Source: Nectonema munidae (taxonomy: Eukaryota > Nematomorpha > Nectonematoida > Nectonematidae). Taken from it: a stretch of DNA of 64,000 nucleotides. Below the pieces are notes generated by a model. The model ran no database searches. It worked only from the letters and a program-made list of their open reading frames with translations, and had not been told where the DNA came from. The position numbers and the translations under genes were made by a program. Where the stretch lies: NCBI GenBank assembly GCA_030549495.1, contig JAUIRK010000907.1, positions 434,001 through 498,000 on the forward strand, read 5' to 3'. This document shows positions 1-10,310 of this stretch, piece by piece. Every line of letters begins with the position of its first letter. Positions within the stretch are counted from its first letter, which is position 1.

Positions 1-1592
1 TGGTATTATTCTAGAAACTTTAAGTTTTTGAGGAAATACTCCTGAATTGAGAGATAGATTAAAGATAAAAATAAGAGATGAGCTAATGTAGGGTAAAATG
101 TCAATTATCATATTTAAAGAAAGTTCATCTTCTCCTATTGATTTCTTGTTTGCTTATGATGCTGTAGCTATTAAAAGGTCATTTAATGAAATCTTCGATA
201 AAAAGAAAGAATTTTGATTAAAGGGAATAGAATTATTAATATAACTAATAGAACAAGGATCAAGAATTTTTTCCTTAGGAAAAGAGAAAAAAGAGGCAAA
301 GTCTTCACAAGTAAAAGAAGAATTTTCCACAGGTTTCTTGGAGGGTTTTAAAAAGCTATTTAATTTTTTCCAAATATTGCTACTTTTACAGTGCGAGAAT
401 TTATTAAAATAGTATGTTGACTTAGCTTTTTTAACTTCCTTTTTAAATTGCTTTAATGTATTTTTATATCTTGTTATGTTTACTTTATTTGGAAAAAGTA
501 CACTAATTTTATATAATTTTTCTTTAGATTTTCTAAGGGCAATAAGAGAACTGTTAAACCAGGGCTGACTTTTAACTTTTTTTTTTAATTTGTATAGCGG
601 AAAACTATCATTGAAAGATTTCTTTATTATTTCTAAAAAGGCATTATATGCATCGTTTGGATCTATAATATGATTTATATAAGAAAAATTTATTTGAGAA
701 ACATTTGAAATAAAAAGCAAGCGGTCCTTGAGGTAAGATTTTCGTTTCCAGTAGTAGTGGTCATCTGCGACAACTTTATCAAAAAAATTTTGTATAACAG
801 TGCAGTTGGGAAAGTGGTCAGAAATATCAGAAATGATGTTATAAGAGGAAAAAGCTAACTCAAAATTAATAAATATGTTATCAATTAATGATGCAGAATT
901 ACGGGTAATGCGGGAACATTTAGTAATCGTGGGAAAAAATCCAAATGAGTGCACAATACCAAGAAAATTTAAAAAATTTAGGTTATTGTTAATATTAAAA
1001 AGATTAATATTGAGGTCAGCACTCAAGAAAGTGAACTTAGAAAAGGAGTTATTAGAGAAAATTCCTTGGATAAAAGAGTTAAAAGAGCAGATGTCTGTGT
1101 CAGGAGGTCTATAAACTGCTAATATATCGATAAATTTACAATTTACACGAAAGTGTAAAAATAGAAAGTCAAAAAAAGTTCATGACTGGAAAAATCTTTC
1201 GTCGAAATTAAAGAGAAAGATTTTTTGTAGAAAACTCCTACACCTCCTCCTTTTTTTATTCTTTCTTGGTAGTGGAAACTGTAACCAAGAAGTTCAAACT
1301 TTTGCGAACCAACTTCCCATATTTCACTTAGAATAATAAAATCAAAGACAAGCGTTAGTGTGGTGAGGAGATTAACTAATAAATCAAAATTCGCGTTCAT
1401 GCTTCGAATATTCAAATGTAGAAGTTTTAAGTTAGAGCTAGATTTTATGTTGTTTAATTGATTAAGTTCACCTGGGGAAATATATTCAGTCAAACAAACA
1501 TTCTCTCTATCAATATCATCAAAAAGATTGGAGTTTAGAATATCAGGTTGGGTGAGATTATAATTATTAGAGATAGAGCATAAGTTATTCAT
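1..1592 (-). pseudogene. LINE copy 1 ORF2: endonuclease plus start of reverse transcriptase, cut by the window edge
   Basis: Non-LTR retrotransposon ORF2, broken. The N-terminal piece (1143-1592) shows an APE-type endonuclease start (LLHLNIRSM, then a catalytic-type Glu in SEIW). The piece at 154-1026 continues the endonuclease to the LIDNIF and SDISDHFP motifs. A basic linker follows, and the first RT residues (IGEDELSLN, SLNSGVFPQKL) run off position 1. The ATG at 1592-1590 overlaps the ORF1 stop in the 8-base string ATGAATAA. At least one frameshift separates the pieces around 1027-1142, and a stop lies near 154. The domain order and the RRM/zinc-knuckle ORF1 upstream fit the Jockey/CR1 group; the exact clade is not resolvable by eye. 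Confidence 0.85.
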
Positions 1593-1767
1593 CAAGGATA
1601 GAGAGGTAACTATTATACACTCTATTTTTGACTATATTTAACATTTTAGAAAATGAAGGGCATCCTTTATTATAGAATTGTTTAGTACAGGTGTTATTAG
1701 GGCATTTAACGCATTTGGGTTCTTTATTTACACTGCACTTATCAAAAGTATGATCTTGTGATAGACA
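1585..1767 (-). pseudogene. LINE copy 1 ORF1, C-terminal zinc-knuckle part
   Basis: The C-terminal end of a LINE ORF1 (gag-like RNA-binding protein) is read on the minus strand. It shows a Cys/His cluster (CLSQDHTFDKC, then CVKC and further Cys) typical of CCHC knuckles. It ends at the TAA at 1587-1585, which overlaps the ORF2 ATG. The upstream half of the same ORF lies at 4507-4930, because the hAT element at 1776-4498 is inserted between the two halves of the zinc-knuckle region. Confidence 0.75.
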
Positions 1768-1775
1768 TATGCATA

Positions 1776-4498
1776 CCTTGTCAACTTTAATTTTTTGGAA
1801 TTTGGAGATTTTCCAAAAACCATTAAAAAAATCGGGAGATGAGGCTAATAAATCTGGAGAATAATTATTTTAACGAATATTTACTAGAAAACCTAAATGA
1901 ATGTATTAGAAGTGAACAGAGATGATAAATATGATTGTTAGATTAAAAAATATATATTATAAAAAAACCAAACAACTTTTATTTTTTACAGTTGTAAGCT
2001 GAAGTTGCTTTTTTTGAAAGACTCAGCAGCTCTTCACCTGGCCTCCAATTATAACAATACGTTTTTTCTTCAGCATCTTTTGTTTTCATATACTCGACAA
2101 TGTGCCGTCCAAATTTAAACAAGATCTACTATTAGTCTTATTTTTTGTTATGATGCTAAACAGTCTTTCTATGCTTGCATTACTATGCGGAAGAATAAGA
2201 ACTAAAGAAGCCATATAAGGAAGAATTTTAAATCTTTTTATTGAAGTTCCTTAAACTTTCATTTTTGCAATGTGGTGCCATAATGTATCAACTCTGTAGT
2301 GAAGTATCTTTTTATTATCACCTGAAACACAACCATTTATTTCAGCGTCAACTAAAGCTTCATTTCCAATGTCTTTTTCCGTCAAAGATCGGTAATCAAT
2401 AAACTCTTCAAACAATAAATCAGGATTGATACTTTGTAAGAAAGCTTGATTAGAAAACCTTTCAAGAAAAAACTCAATTTGAGACCATTCACTCTCATGT
2501 CTGTTCAAAACATCAACCCATGCAGCGTTGGTTACTACTTTATCTTTAAGTGGAAACTTATCTTGAATATATTTTATTGCTTCAATATAATAAACTTGAG
2601 CAGCTTGATAAAATTTATCATAATATTCCTGTTTTATTTTTTCAGAATTAAACAGGGTTTTTAACTTTGATTTTGTCAGTCCACCAAGATAAATTGTCTT
2701 TAAGTCCATATAAACAGATGAATCTGACAAATCAAGATCCATCAGTGAAATCATGTTTTTTAAAACAATCGGTTTTAAAAATATAGAAGCAATTTTTCTT
2801 CCAAGATTTTCTATCGAAAACTTAACCAAATGAAGTGATGGATCTTCTCTTTGCAGAATTAAATTAAAATCAGTAAAAAAACGAATTGTTGATTGCATGA
2901 AAAATAAAGCTGGTTCAAGCAATGGATTTTGAAACCATGAATTGAGCCTTTTAAAACGCTCGTTGTTGAACGATTCGCTTAAAAAATAAGACTTTAAACT
3001 TGGGAAGTTTTTTAAAATTCTTTCAGTGCATTTTTCTAAGGAAAGCTATCTTACTGAGAGATGCTTTAAAATAGATCGATAATCTTGATTGCAAAACTCA
3101 AAGTACTCCATAAGTTTTCCTTTTCGTTTTGTGCTTTTATCAAACCAAAAAAAGAAATCCACACAAAGATCTTCTAAGTTGAATCCAATGCATTTGCTGA
3201 AAGCATCATTAGCATGACTTGCAGCAATGTGAGCCAAATGACATGGACGACCGCCTATAAAAATGCTCTCATTTTTTTCTAAAAATCTTGAAGCGATTGA
3301 ATTGTGTTGACCAATCATTATATTTGCATTATCAACACTTAAACTCACACAATTTTGCCAAGGCATGCCATCAGATTGAAAAGCATTTTCAATTAGTTCA
3401 AAAATTTTGAATGCCTTTCCTGCATCTTCCCCATCAGTTAAGCACATTTGGTAAAAAATAATTTGATATTGTTTTTGATTCAGCAAAATCAAATATTTTT
3501 ATCATAACTGGGTTCATTTTATGGACACACCAGTATCATTTGAGCCATCGTTTGCAACACTAAACGGATTTTTTCTACAAAAACTAACAACTTCATTGTG
3601 ATAATAAGGTTGAAAAGCCTTGTTTATTATAGAAAACGTTTTTGTTTTTGAACAGGCATAAGCAGAAGCAATTTTACTGTCTGGAAAAATGTTTTTAAAA
3701 AGACGACTAAGATGATCAGAAGTAGCTAAAGGTAAATTATGCTGAACAAGGAAATTCGTTACCATAATTTCTGATGTCAAAACCTTTTTTTTAAATGCAG
3801 AATCCGTGTCTACAATTAGAGATGAAACACTTTTCTGTGATTTCCATGAAGATTCAGCTTCTATGTGTACTTTTTTGCTGCAGTGGTCTTTCACATCTTT
3901 GAGACCTTGATGTGCGCAACTTAGCTGTTTTACACATGGAATGCAGTAAAACATGTACTTATTATTTGAAACTTCTTTTACTGGATAAGTTATTTTCCAA
4001 TCATGTTTGAAAGACACCTTATACTTTGAAGAACCTGAATATATCTTTTTGGAGTTGTTAAAATTGTTTGAGTCTATTGTTTCATTTGAATTACCTGCTT
4101 GACTGTTTTCTGCCTTTTGCCTTTTTCTAGAAGACATTTTTTATAGAGTATAAATGAACTAAAATAAAGAAAAAAATAACTGTTCAATATTTTTAATAAT
4201 TAAAGTATTAAAATGTTTTTACATCGAAATGTTTTGATCTTACAGAAAATAATGAAATTAAAAAAAACTATTGAAAAAATTATAAGGTTTATTTTAATTT
4301 AAAATTTTTAATTTTTAATATAAAGCCTTATTTATAGTTTATAAAAGCTAAAAATTATATTAAAATTTAAATATAATTTCTAGCTTGTATAATTTATGAA
4401 TCAAATTCAAAAACCGGGAGATTATTACAAGAATCTGGAGACCGGGAGATTTTAAACAAAATCTGGAGTCTCCCGGCTAAACCGGGATAGTTGACAGG
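1776..4498 (-). mobile_element. hAT DNA transposon with exact 8-bp target duplication, inserted in LINE ORF1
   Basis: Ends are defined by short inverted termini (CCTTGTCAACT on the left; AGTTGACAGG on the right) flanked on both sides by TATGCATA (1768-1775 and 4499-4506), the 8-bp duplication expected of hAT. Subterminal direct repeats (CGGGAGAT...AATCTGGAG) occur near both ends (about 1833-1860 and 4414-4470). The minus strand encodes a decayed transposase: N-terminal zinc-finger-like region and DGSNDTG at 3514-4137; SVDNAN and CHLAHIAA at 3046-3492; a middle region at 2251-2922; and the hAT C-terminal dimerisation motif (HSNASIERLFSI) near 2100-2190. Several frame breaks make it non-autonomous now. 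Confidence 0.93.
2251..4137 (-). pseudogene. Broken hAT transposase (BED-like finger, DDE pieces, hATC)
   Basis: Three consecutive open segments on the minus strand make up the transposase of the hAT element. 3514-4137 (ATG at 4137) has a CxxC/HxxxH-type finger (YCIPC, HCSKKVH) and the first acidic catalytic-type motif DGSNDTG. 3046-3492 has the second (SVDNAN) and the conserved CHLAHIAA. 2251-2922 is the alpha-helical insertion region. The C-terminal motif ILPHSNASIERLF continues out of frame to about 2090. The N-terminus resembles the ZMYM/ZBED-like hAT branch; that branch assignment is inference. Confidence 0.85.
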
Positions 4499-4506
4499 TA
4501 TGCATA

Positions 4507-4930
4507 TGTGACAACTAGTAGGTTTAGTACAAATTTAAGTAGAGTGCCCATATTGTACGCAGTTTACACAGTACTTAATTCTAGGAACAAATAACTCGAT
4601 TCCAAAAGAGAGAGGTCCGAAAAATATAATATTTTTAATACAGATTTCTTTAAAAAATTTCTTTTCAAGTAAAATTATGAGATTAAAAGACGATTTACTA
4701 TTTGACTTTATTTTGAAAATATTGTCGAACGCTTCTAGAGGTAGATCATTTTTAGTAGAAAGTTCTTTTTTAAAACATTCTATATTTTCAGAATCTAAAA
4801 ATTCGGGTACATTCTTTAGAATTAGATGAGGGACACGTTGTTTCTTTATAAATTTCTCATTTTCAATTTTTTTAAGAAGAAGAAGAAGAAGTTTATTATG
4901 CAAGTTAAAAAAAGAAAGAAACATTAACAT
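4507..4930 (-). pseudogene. LINE copy 1 ORF1, RRM-like and first zinc knuckle
   Basis: N-terminal and central part of the same LINE ORF1 as 1585-1767. It contains an RRM-like segment (LILKNVPEF... through LIILLEKKF) and ends in a CCHC knuckle start (CVNCVQYGH), matching the Jockey/CR1 ORF1 plan of RRM followed by knuckles. One in-frame stop lies at about 4533 inside the knuckle, just before the hAT insertion. The 5' end of the LINE lies somewhere between 4930 and about 5060. Confidence 0.75.
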
Positions 4931-5299
4931 TGCTCAAGTATTTCAAGAGCTTAAATAAGCCGTAACAGAAATACTTTAAAGAATTTATATAAGGGTAAAA
5001 AGGATTTGAAAAAGATTATATTGCCACAAGAGGATAGCGGTAGATAGGAGGTGCTTCAAATTAGGATAAGAATTTAAAAAGAAAATTTCTTTGGAGCGCT
5101 GAATGAAAAGTTGGAACACGATTTGCTATAAAGTGTCGACAAGTTCCAAAGTAAGGAAAAGACATATATTACAGAAAATATAATAACAGTTGAAAAATGT
5201 TTTATGATCAAAGTGTATAATATTACATTAAAAAGGTAAACAATGGTGATGATATTAAAATATAGAATGTAAGAAAACAAATAAAAGTTTTGTTTAAAC

Positions 5300-5470
5300 A
5301 TATTTAACTAGCATAACAAATAAAAATTAATCATTATATATATAAATAAAAATTAATCATTATATATATATATATATAATAAAAGGTAAGGAAAAGAATT
5401 AATAGAAGCAAAAAGTGAAAAAAAAGAAACTGACAAAGAAGAGAAAAAATGACTTGGTATTCTTAGTACT
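5300..5470. repeat. TA-rich microsatellite and 3' tail of LINE copy 2
   Basis: A (TA)n-type run sits at about 5333-5375 with a direct repeat of AAATAAAAATTAATCATTA. It lies just downstream (minus-strand sense) of the LINE 2 ORF2 stop at 5480 and probably belongs to the LINE 3' tail. The stretch 4931-5300 between the two LINE copies holds no recognisable gene. Confidence 0.5.
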
Positions 5471-5479
5471 GGGATTGTT

Positions 5480-7900
5480 TTAATTTAAACAAATATAACA
5501 GTTAGGTTTAGAGCATGAAGTTTCATAATTATTAGTGAAATGTAATGTTAGTTTGTATTTAAGAGTTGAATAGGGAATGTGTACGTCAATGAAACTGCAA
5601 AGAAAGGTGTTCCACAATTTAATAGATCTGAACTTTAATGTGTTCTGACTGGATTTATGATTATAAAATGGTAAATCAAGCTTGTTTTTGCATCTAAGTG
5701 AATGTTGTTGCAATTCATACCTGAATACAAACCAGTTATTCATAAAATTAGGTGAAACTTCATTCATTACTTTCCATAAAAAGAGACAAATTTGCTTACT
5801 ATAGATGTCTTCAACTTTCAGAAGATTGTTCTGTTTAAAGAATCTAGAAGTATGCGCTCTGTACTTGATATTGAAGACTAATCTTAGAGCCCTTTTTTGC
5901 AATACTAACAGACTTGATAGATTGGAATAACCCCAATTTATTATGCTGTAAGTTAAGTGTGGCAATATGAGTGCTCTGTACATTTCTAATTTTATATATT
6001 CAGGAAAAAACTTGAAGTGGTGGAGTAACCCAATAATATGGCTGATTCTGTTCGAGAGATGTCTGATATGCTCATCCCATCTTAGTTTATCAGTAAGAAC
6101 AAGGCCCAGAAAATTATGAGATTTTGATAGTTTAATATTGCTATTTTTTAAAAAGCTCGGATACTTTCTCTTGTTGGTAAAAAACATATGAACAGTTTTG
6201 GCATGGTTAATACATAAATCGTTCTCATAACACCAATCATACACCTTTTTTATGCTAGTATTATATTCATCTTCTAATGTTGAGTGATAGAATGAAGACT
6301 GAGAGGTAAGGAAAGAGTGAGGTATAATAATTGTAATATCATCTGCAAATGATATTATATTAAGTGCCGGGTTAGAGAAAATGATATCGTTGATATAAAT
6401 TAAGAACAGAAGTGGTTCTAGAACTGAACCTTGGGGTACACCCCTCATAATTGTTAAAGGATCTGAGAAGTAACCGTTCACATTAACAACTTGTAGTCTA
6501 GCTGAAAAGTATGACTGAATGAACTTTATACTCGCAGTATCAAAACCATAATTTTTCAGTTTTACTAGAAGTTTGTGATGGGATATTGAGTCGAAGGCTT
6601 TTGATATATCAAGAAAAACTACAAGCACATCGTCTTTGTTATCTAAATACTCAAATAATTTGTTTATTAGAAAAGAGTGAGCATCAACTGAAGATAAATT
6701 TTTTCTAAAACCAAACTGTAAGGGATGAAATATGTCATTTGTGTTTATATAATTGAGAATTTGTGAAGAGATTATTTTTTCGAAAAGTTTAGAAATCACG
6801 CTTATTAGAGAAATAGGTCTATAATTTGAAACTTCATACTTGTCACCTTTTCTCTTATATATAGGTATGCATCTGCTTAGTTTTAAGGACGATGGAAAAG
6901 TCGAACACTTGATACAAGTGTTAAATGCAGAGAGCAATGGAAAAGCAATTATGTTTTTGACTGTTTTTAAATGAAGTGCTGACAATCCATAAATGTCTTC
7001 AGCTTTACTATTTTTCAAGTCATCAATACCTATAAGGACATCATTAAGGCATAAATATTTAAAGGAGAAGGTTGAATACACTCGAGGTAAGTATCGCAAA
7101 AAATCTGAATTCTCGTATTCTGGTGTCTGAATTAAAAAAAATCTATTTATAATATTGCAGAGATTTTTATTGTTAGTTATGGGATCACCATTATGCTTAA
7201 GAACTAACGTTGTGTCTGGCTTCTTTTTGATACAACTATTAATGTTTTTCCAAATATCTTTACTACTCTTATTTATGAATAATTTTTCATAGTAATTACC
7301 TTTCAAGACTTTACATAACTGTTTGACTTTATTACATAAGTCACAATATTTTAATTTTAAATAATAATCGATTTTGTATTCTTTCTTTTTTTTCAGTTTG
7401 TAATAAAGCATATCACGATTTTTAATCAGCTTCAAGAGCTCAGGTGTAGCCCAATTCGAAATCTCTTTGAGATACTTGGATCTATGTGAAAATTGGCATA
7501 TTGTCTTTGATTGAATTGCACAGTTTTGAAGAATAATATTGAATGTGCTAATAATTATATCAGGATTGTTTTCGTAGCTCATAATTTTCCAATCAATTGA
7601 AAGTACATGTTCAAAAAACTTTTTTTCGTTGAATTTTAGTATGAGCTTACTAGATTTTAGATTGGAGTGAGAGTTTAAGTCTAAGCTGAGAATGATAGGA
7701 ATATGGTCTGAAATAGATGTTACAAGATTGAAACAAGTGTATGTATACTCATGAGGAATGAATATATTATCAATTAGAGTGAAGGCTTGATAACGGGTTG
7801 CTTTTGTTACTGCTGGAATCAAATGATGATAACAAGTTAAAGAAACTAGAAGAGTGTTGTTTACGATTAATATCGAATAAATTGATATTAAAATCCCCAA
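5480..7900 (-). CDS. LINE copy 2 ORF2: endonuclease C-terminus and complete-looking reverse transcriptase
   Basis: Open frame of about 800 codons, the longest in the window. It starts inside the endonuclease C-terminus (LIDNIFI, SISDHIPI). A linker and the RT follow: SNYRPISL (motif 1/2a), VVFLDISKAFD (motif A), GVPQGSVLEPLLFLIYIND (motif B region), FADD (motif C, the catalytic pair), then the thumb and a Cys-containing tail (CSKPNCYICL) at the stop. All RT blocks are in one frame, so this copy decayed less than its neighbours, but the upstream endonuclease is split over other frames (7770-8403). The family is Jockey/CR1-like by layout. It is presumably inactive, because the endonuclease N-terminus and ORF1 are broken. 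Confidence 0.9.
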   Translation of the reverse strand: MGILISIYSILIVNNTLLVSLTCYHHLIPAVTKATRYQAFTLIDNIFIPHEYTYTCFNLVTSISDHIPIILSLDLNSHSNLKSSKLILKFNEKKFFEHVLSIDWKIMSYENNPDIIISTFNIILQNCAIQSKTICQFSHRSKYLKEISNWATPELLKLIKNRDMLYYKLKKKKEYKIDYYLKLKYCDLCNKVKQLCKVLKGNYYEKLFINKSSKDIWKNINSCIKKKPDTTLVLKHNGDPITNNKNLCNIINRFFLIQTPEYENSDFLRYLPRVYSTFSFKYLCLNDVLIGIDDLKNSKAEDIYGLSALHLKTVKNIIAFPLLSAFNTCIKCSTFPSSLKLSRCIPIYKRKGDKYEVSNYRPISLISVISKLFEKIISSQILNYINTNDIFHPLQFGFRKNLSSVDAHSFLINKLFEYLDNKDDVLVVFLDISKAFDSISHHKLLVKLKNYGFDTASIKFIQSYFSARLQVVNVNGYFSDPLTIMRGVPQGSVLEPLLFLIYINDIIFSNPALNIISFADDITIIIPHSFLTSQSSFYHSTLEDEYNTSIKKVYDWCYENDLCINHAKTVHMFFTNKRKYPSFLKNSNIKLSKSHNFLGLVLTDKLRWDEHIRHLSNRISHIIGLLHHFKFFPEYIKLEMYRALILPHLTYSIINWGYSNLSSLLVLQKRALRLVFNIKYRAHTSRFFKQNNLLKVEDIYSKQICLFLWKVMNEVSPNFMNNWFVFRYELQQHSLRCKNKLDLPFYNHKSSQNTLKFRSIKLWNTFLCSFIDVHIPYSTLKYKLTLHFTNNYETSCSKPNCYICLN

Positions 7901-8403
7901 GAAAAATAGAGTTATGAAATTTGTTATGACAACACGTATCTAAAAAGTTTTCGAAGGTTAAGAAACAATCTACTAGGTGATAGGAGCCAAAGACAGGAAG
8001 ACGATAAAACACTTATACTCACTTGTTTGCTTAGATGTACTTTAATCCCAAAAACTTCATAAAAATCAGAAAATATATTCACTTGTAAAGTTTCAACTAA
8101 GTATGAAGATTTAATGAAAAAACATAAACCCGAGTGCTTGGATATTCTTCTTGGCTGCGAAAGGAAAGTGTATCCCGGTATATTGAATTGTGTGTTTTCG
8201 TCTGAAATCCAGGATTCTTGTAAGGCAATAATATCTAGCAAAATACCAGAACTGGCTAACTGTCTTATTAGTATTTCGATTTGATGGAATTTGGACTTAA
8301 GAGATTGAACATTAAGAGAAATTAAGTTAAAATTAAAGTATCTCTGTAGATGTATTTCAAGTATGTTGACAAGGATCATTTTTATGAGTAAAAATAAAAT
8401 CAT
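7770..8403 (-). pseudogene. LINE copy 2 endonuclease N-terminus, frameshifted
   Basis: APE-type endonuclease pieces in two frames. 7924-8403 carries ISLNVQSLKSK and the catalytic-type Glu motif IALQESWI. 7770-8012 carries YRLPVFGSYH and the GDFNINLFD motif, which normally follow it. Together with the start of the 5480-7900 frame they cover the whole endonuclease domain but need two frame changes. This is a LINE relic. Confidence 0.85.
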
Positions 8404-8880
8404 TTAGATCAGATAAACTATTAAAATTTAATTCAGCCTCAGCTTTCTCTAGTTCAGATTTTTTATCAAACTTAACAAAAATTTTGTTATTATGCAACTT
8501 ACTAGAAACAATCTTCGAATTATTAATATTTTTTTGTAGAAAAGAAATTTTACTAAATTTACGTTGAGCAATCAGTGTTTCAATATCCTTATTGGGTTTT
8601 ATGATAAGGGTTTTTTTCGTCAAACTTGGATTTACTTACAATTTTATTTTCTTTTGTATTCAGTACGTTGTTAGATGGAGTCTACAACTATACTTTTTGC
8701 AATCGATTTTTGAATCATATTTTCAATTTTTCCCAGCTTTTTATCTATATTAAGAGAAGATGTTAAGCTTTTAATGAATTCATTAAGTTTTTGTTTAATT
8801 TCTTTTTTTGTTTGTATTTGTGGTAGAAATGTTTTGTAAAAAGTATTACAAACAAGCAAGTCTGGCTTTATTGTCTTTTT
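8357..8880 (-). pseudogene. LINE copy 2 ORF1 remnant
   Basis: Two minus-strand segments (8671-8859 and 8357-8623) with Lys/Asn/Ile-rich sequence. The first looks helical (KEIKQKLNEFIKSL). The second has TLIIKPNKD and KIFVKFDKKSELEKAEAEL, resembling the RRM-like RNA-binding part of Jockey-type ORF1. The piece ends immediately before the endonuclease frame. It seems truncated at about 8880, where a different, plus-strand transposon remnant follows. Assignment rests mainly on position. Confidence 0.55.
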
Positions 8881-8934
8881 ATTTTTGTTTTATAATTCTT
8901 TTTTTCAATTACTTCTGATCCATGTCTTCACAGT

Positions 8935-9432
8935 CAATAGAAGAGAAAGTTAACTGTTACGTATGGTTGGCTGAACTGAAATCTACTGTTGCTGTAGTTT
9001 AAGTTGAATTCAGTAAGGAATTACCTCGGAGGAGTTATTTTGCCAAATAGATGGAAAAATTCAAAGGAGCACCATGTTCTGCTAGGACACCTGTCAGTCT
9101 GCAGTATTCGTAGAAGAAGCCTTTAAGACAAGTCCAAGAAATTCATTAAGACAACATCACTAGATCTGAACATTTCCAAGTTCATTGCATAAGATTCTGC
9201 AAACAAGACTTAACATGGAAGCTTACAAAATCCAATTGCATTAAATGTTGTTACAAGAGAACTATCAATGATTCCTCACTTTCTGTCATTGGTTCAATGC
9301 AAAGTTAGCTACTGTAATTAATTTGTGAGTAATTTTATATTCTCTGATAAAGCAACATTTCACATTAATGGTAACGTCAACAAACATAATTGGCGGGTTT
9401 GAGGAACTGAAAGCCAAAATGAAACTTCATAG
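8935..9432 (+). pseudogene. Tc1/mariner-like transposase remnant
   Basis: Conceptual plus-strand translation, in several frames, recalls the arthropod transposase family with an N-terminal helix-turn-helix and a C-terminal DDE domain. Visible pieces are a helix-turn-helix linker (VEKFKGAPCSARTP), EEAFKTSPRNSLRQ, NFIFSDKATFHINGNVNKHN (first catalytic Asp block, SDEAHFHLNG-like in intact relatives) and a truncated GTESQNETS stretch. Many stops and frameshifts; old. It stops abruptly near 9432 where the Penelope-like fragment begins. Confidence 0.7.
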
Positions 9433-10310
9433 TCTACGAAAAGAATTGCAATGGTTGGAGACAATCTTCCACCCATTGGAAGTCCTTTCTTTTGGAGAAA
9501 AATTTTTTTTTGAAAAAAGTGATATTAAAAAGGGCAACTTCAAGCATTTCCTTAATGAGATCGATATCAACACTAAAACCATGAATATCCTTCATGTATT
9601 TATTACAAGTTATTTCTATTGAGTCTTGGATTGGAATAGAGCCGTATAAATTAACTATGTCAAAGCTGACCATATTATATTCGTTACAGTTCTTAGGACA
9701 ATTCTTTTTTATCAATAGCCTCAATATTGTTTTTAATATAACTAGGAACAAAAGAAAAAAGCTGTTTCAAAATATGATTTAAGAACCAAGATATTTTTCG
9801 GTGGGAGAGCCTATAGCATTACAAATAGATCTAAATTGTATATTTGAAGTGTTTTTGTGCGTTTTTGGTAGGAGATACAAAAAACTGGGCTGAGAATGTC
9901 TTGTAAAGAGCTTATATGCTGTACGTTTTTCAATAGCATCAACATTTGTAAGCTTATGTATACGTTTATTGCATGAGTCTTCAATCTTTTTCAAATTAAA
10001 ACGTGTCCCTTTACATTCGTATTCAACATTATTGAGAAAAATATTGCTCAAACTGTCATTATATGTTTCAGAGTTAAGCATTACAAGTTCTTTTGTTTTA
10101 TCGGATTTTACGATAACTAATGATTTATTAGAACTTATTTAATTCGTACCTTTCATTGAAATTTAAATTATTCTTAACTTTAACTTTACCAATTGTGTTA
10201 ATTATATTATTATCACTTATACATTTAAAAATTGTTTCAATATCAATTGATGGTGTATACTGATTGTATGGGTAATCTCTAAATGGTGTGGTTGTAAAGG
10301 TTTATTGATG
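9430..10310 (-). mobile_element. Penelope-like element, fragment of reverse transcriptase
   Basis: Minus-strand fragment of a Penelope-type reverse transcriptase. In order it shows VIVKSDKTKELVML, then FLYLLPKTHKNTSNIQFRSI with the following IGSPTEKYL, then MVSFDIVNLYGSIPIQDSIE, then GLPMGGRLSPTIAILFVDYE. These are signature blocks of the family (the K(I/T)HK region, the SFDVxNLYxSIP catalytic block and the PMGxxLSP block). It is a fossil with a few breaks and lacks the C-terminal part, including any GIY-YIG endonuclease, because the mariner-like remnant adjoins it. Moderately old. Confidence 0.85.
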
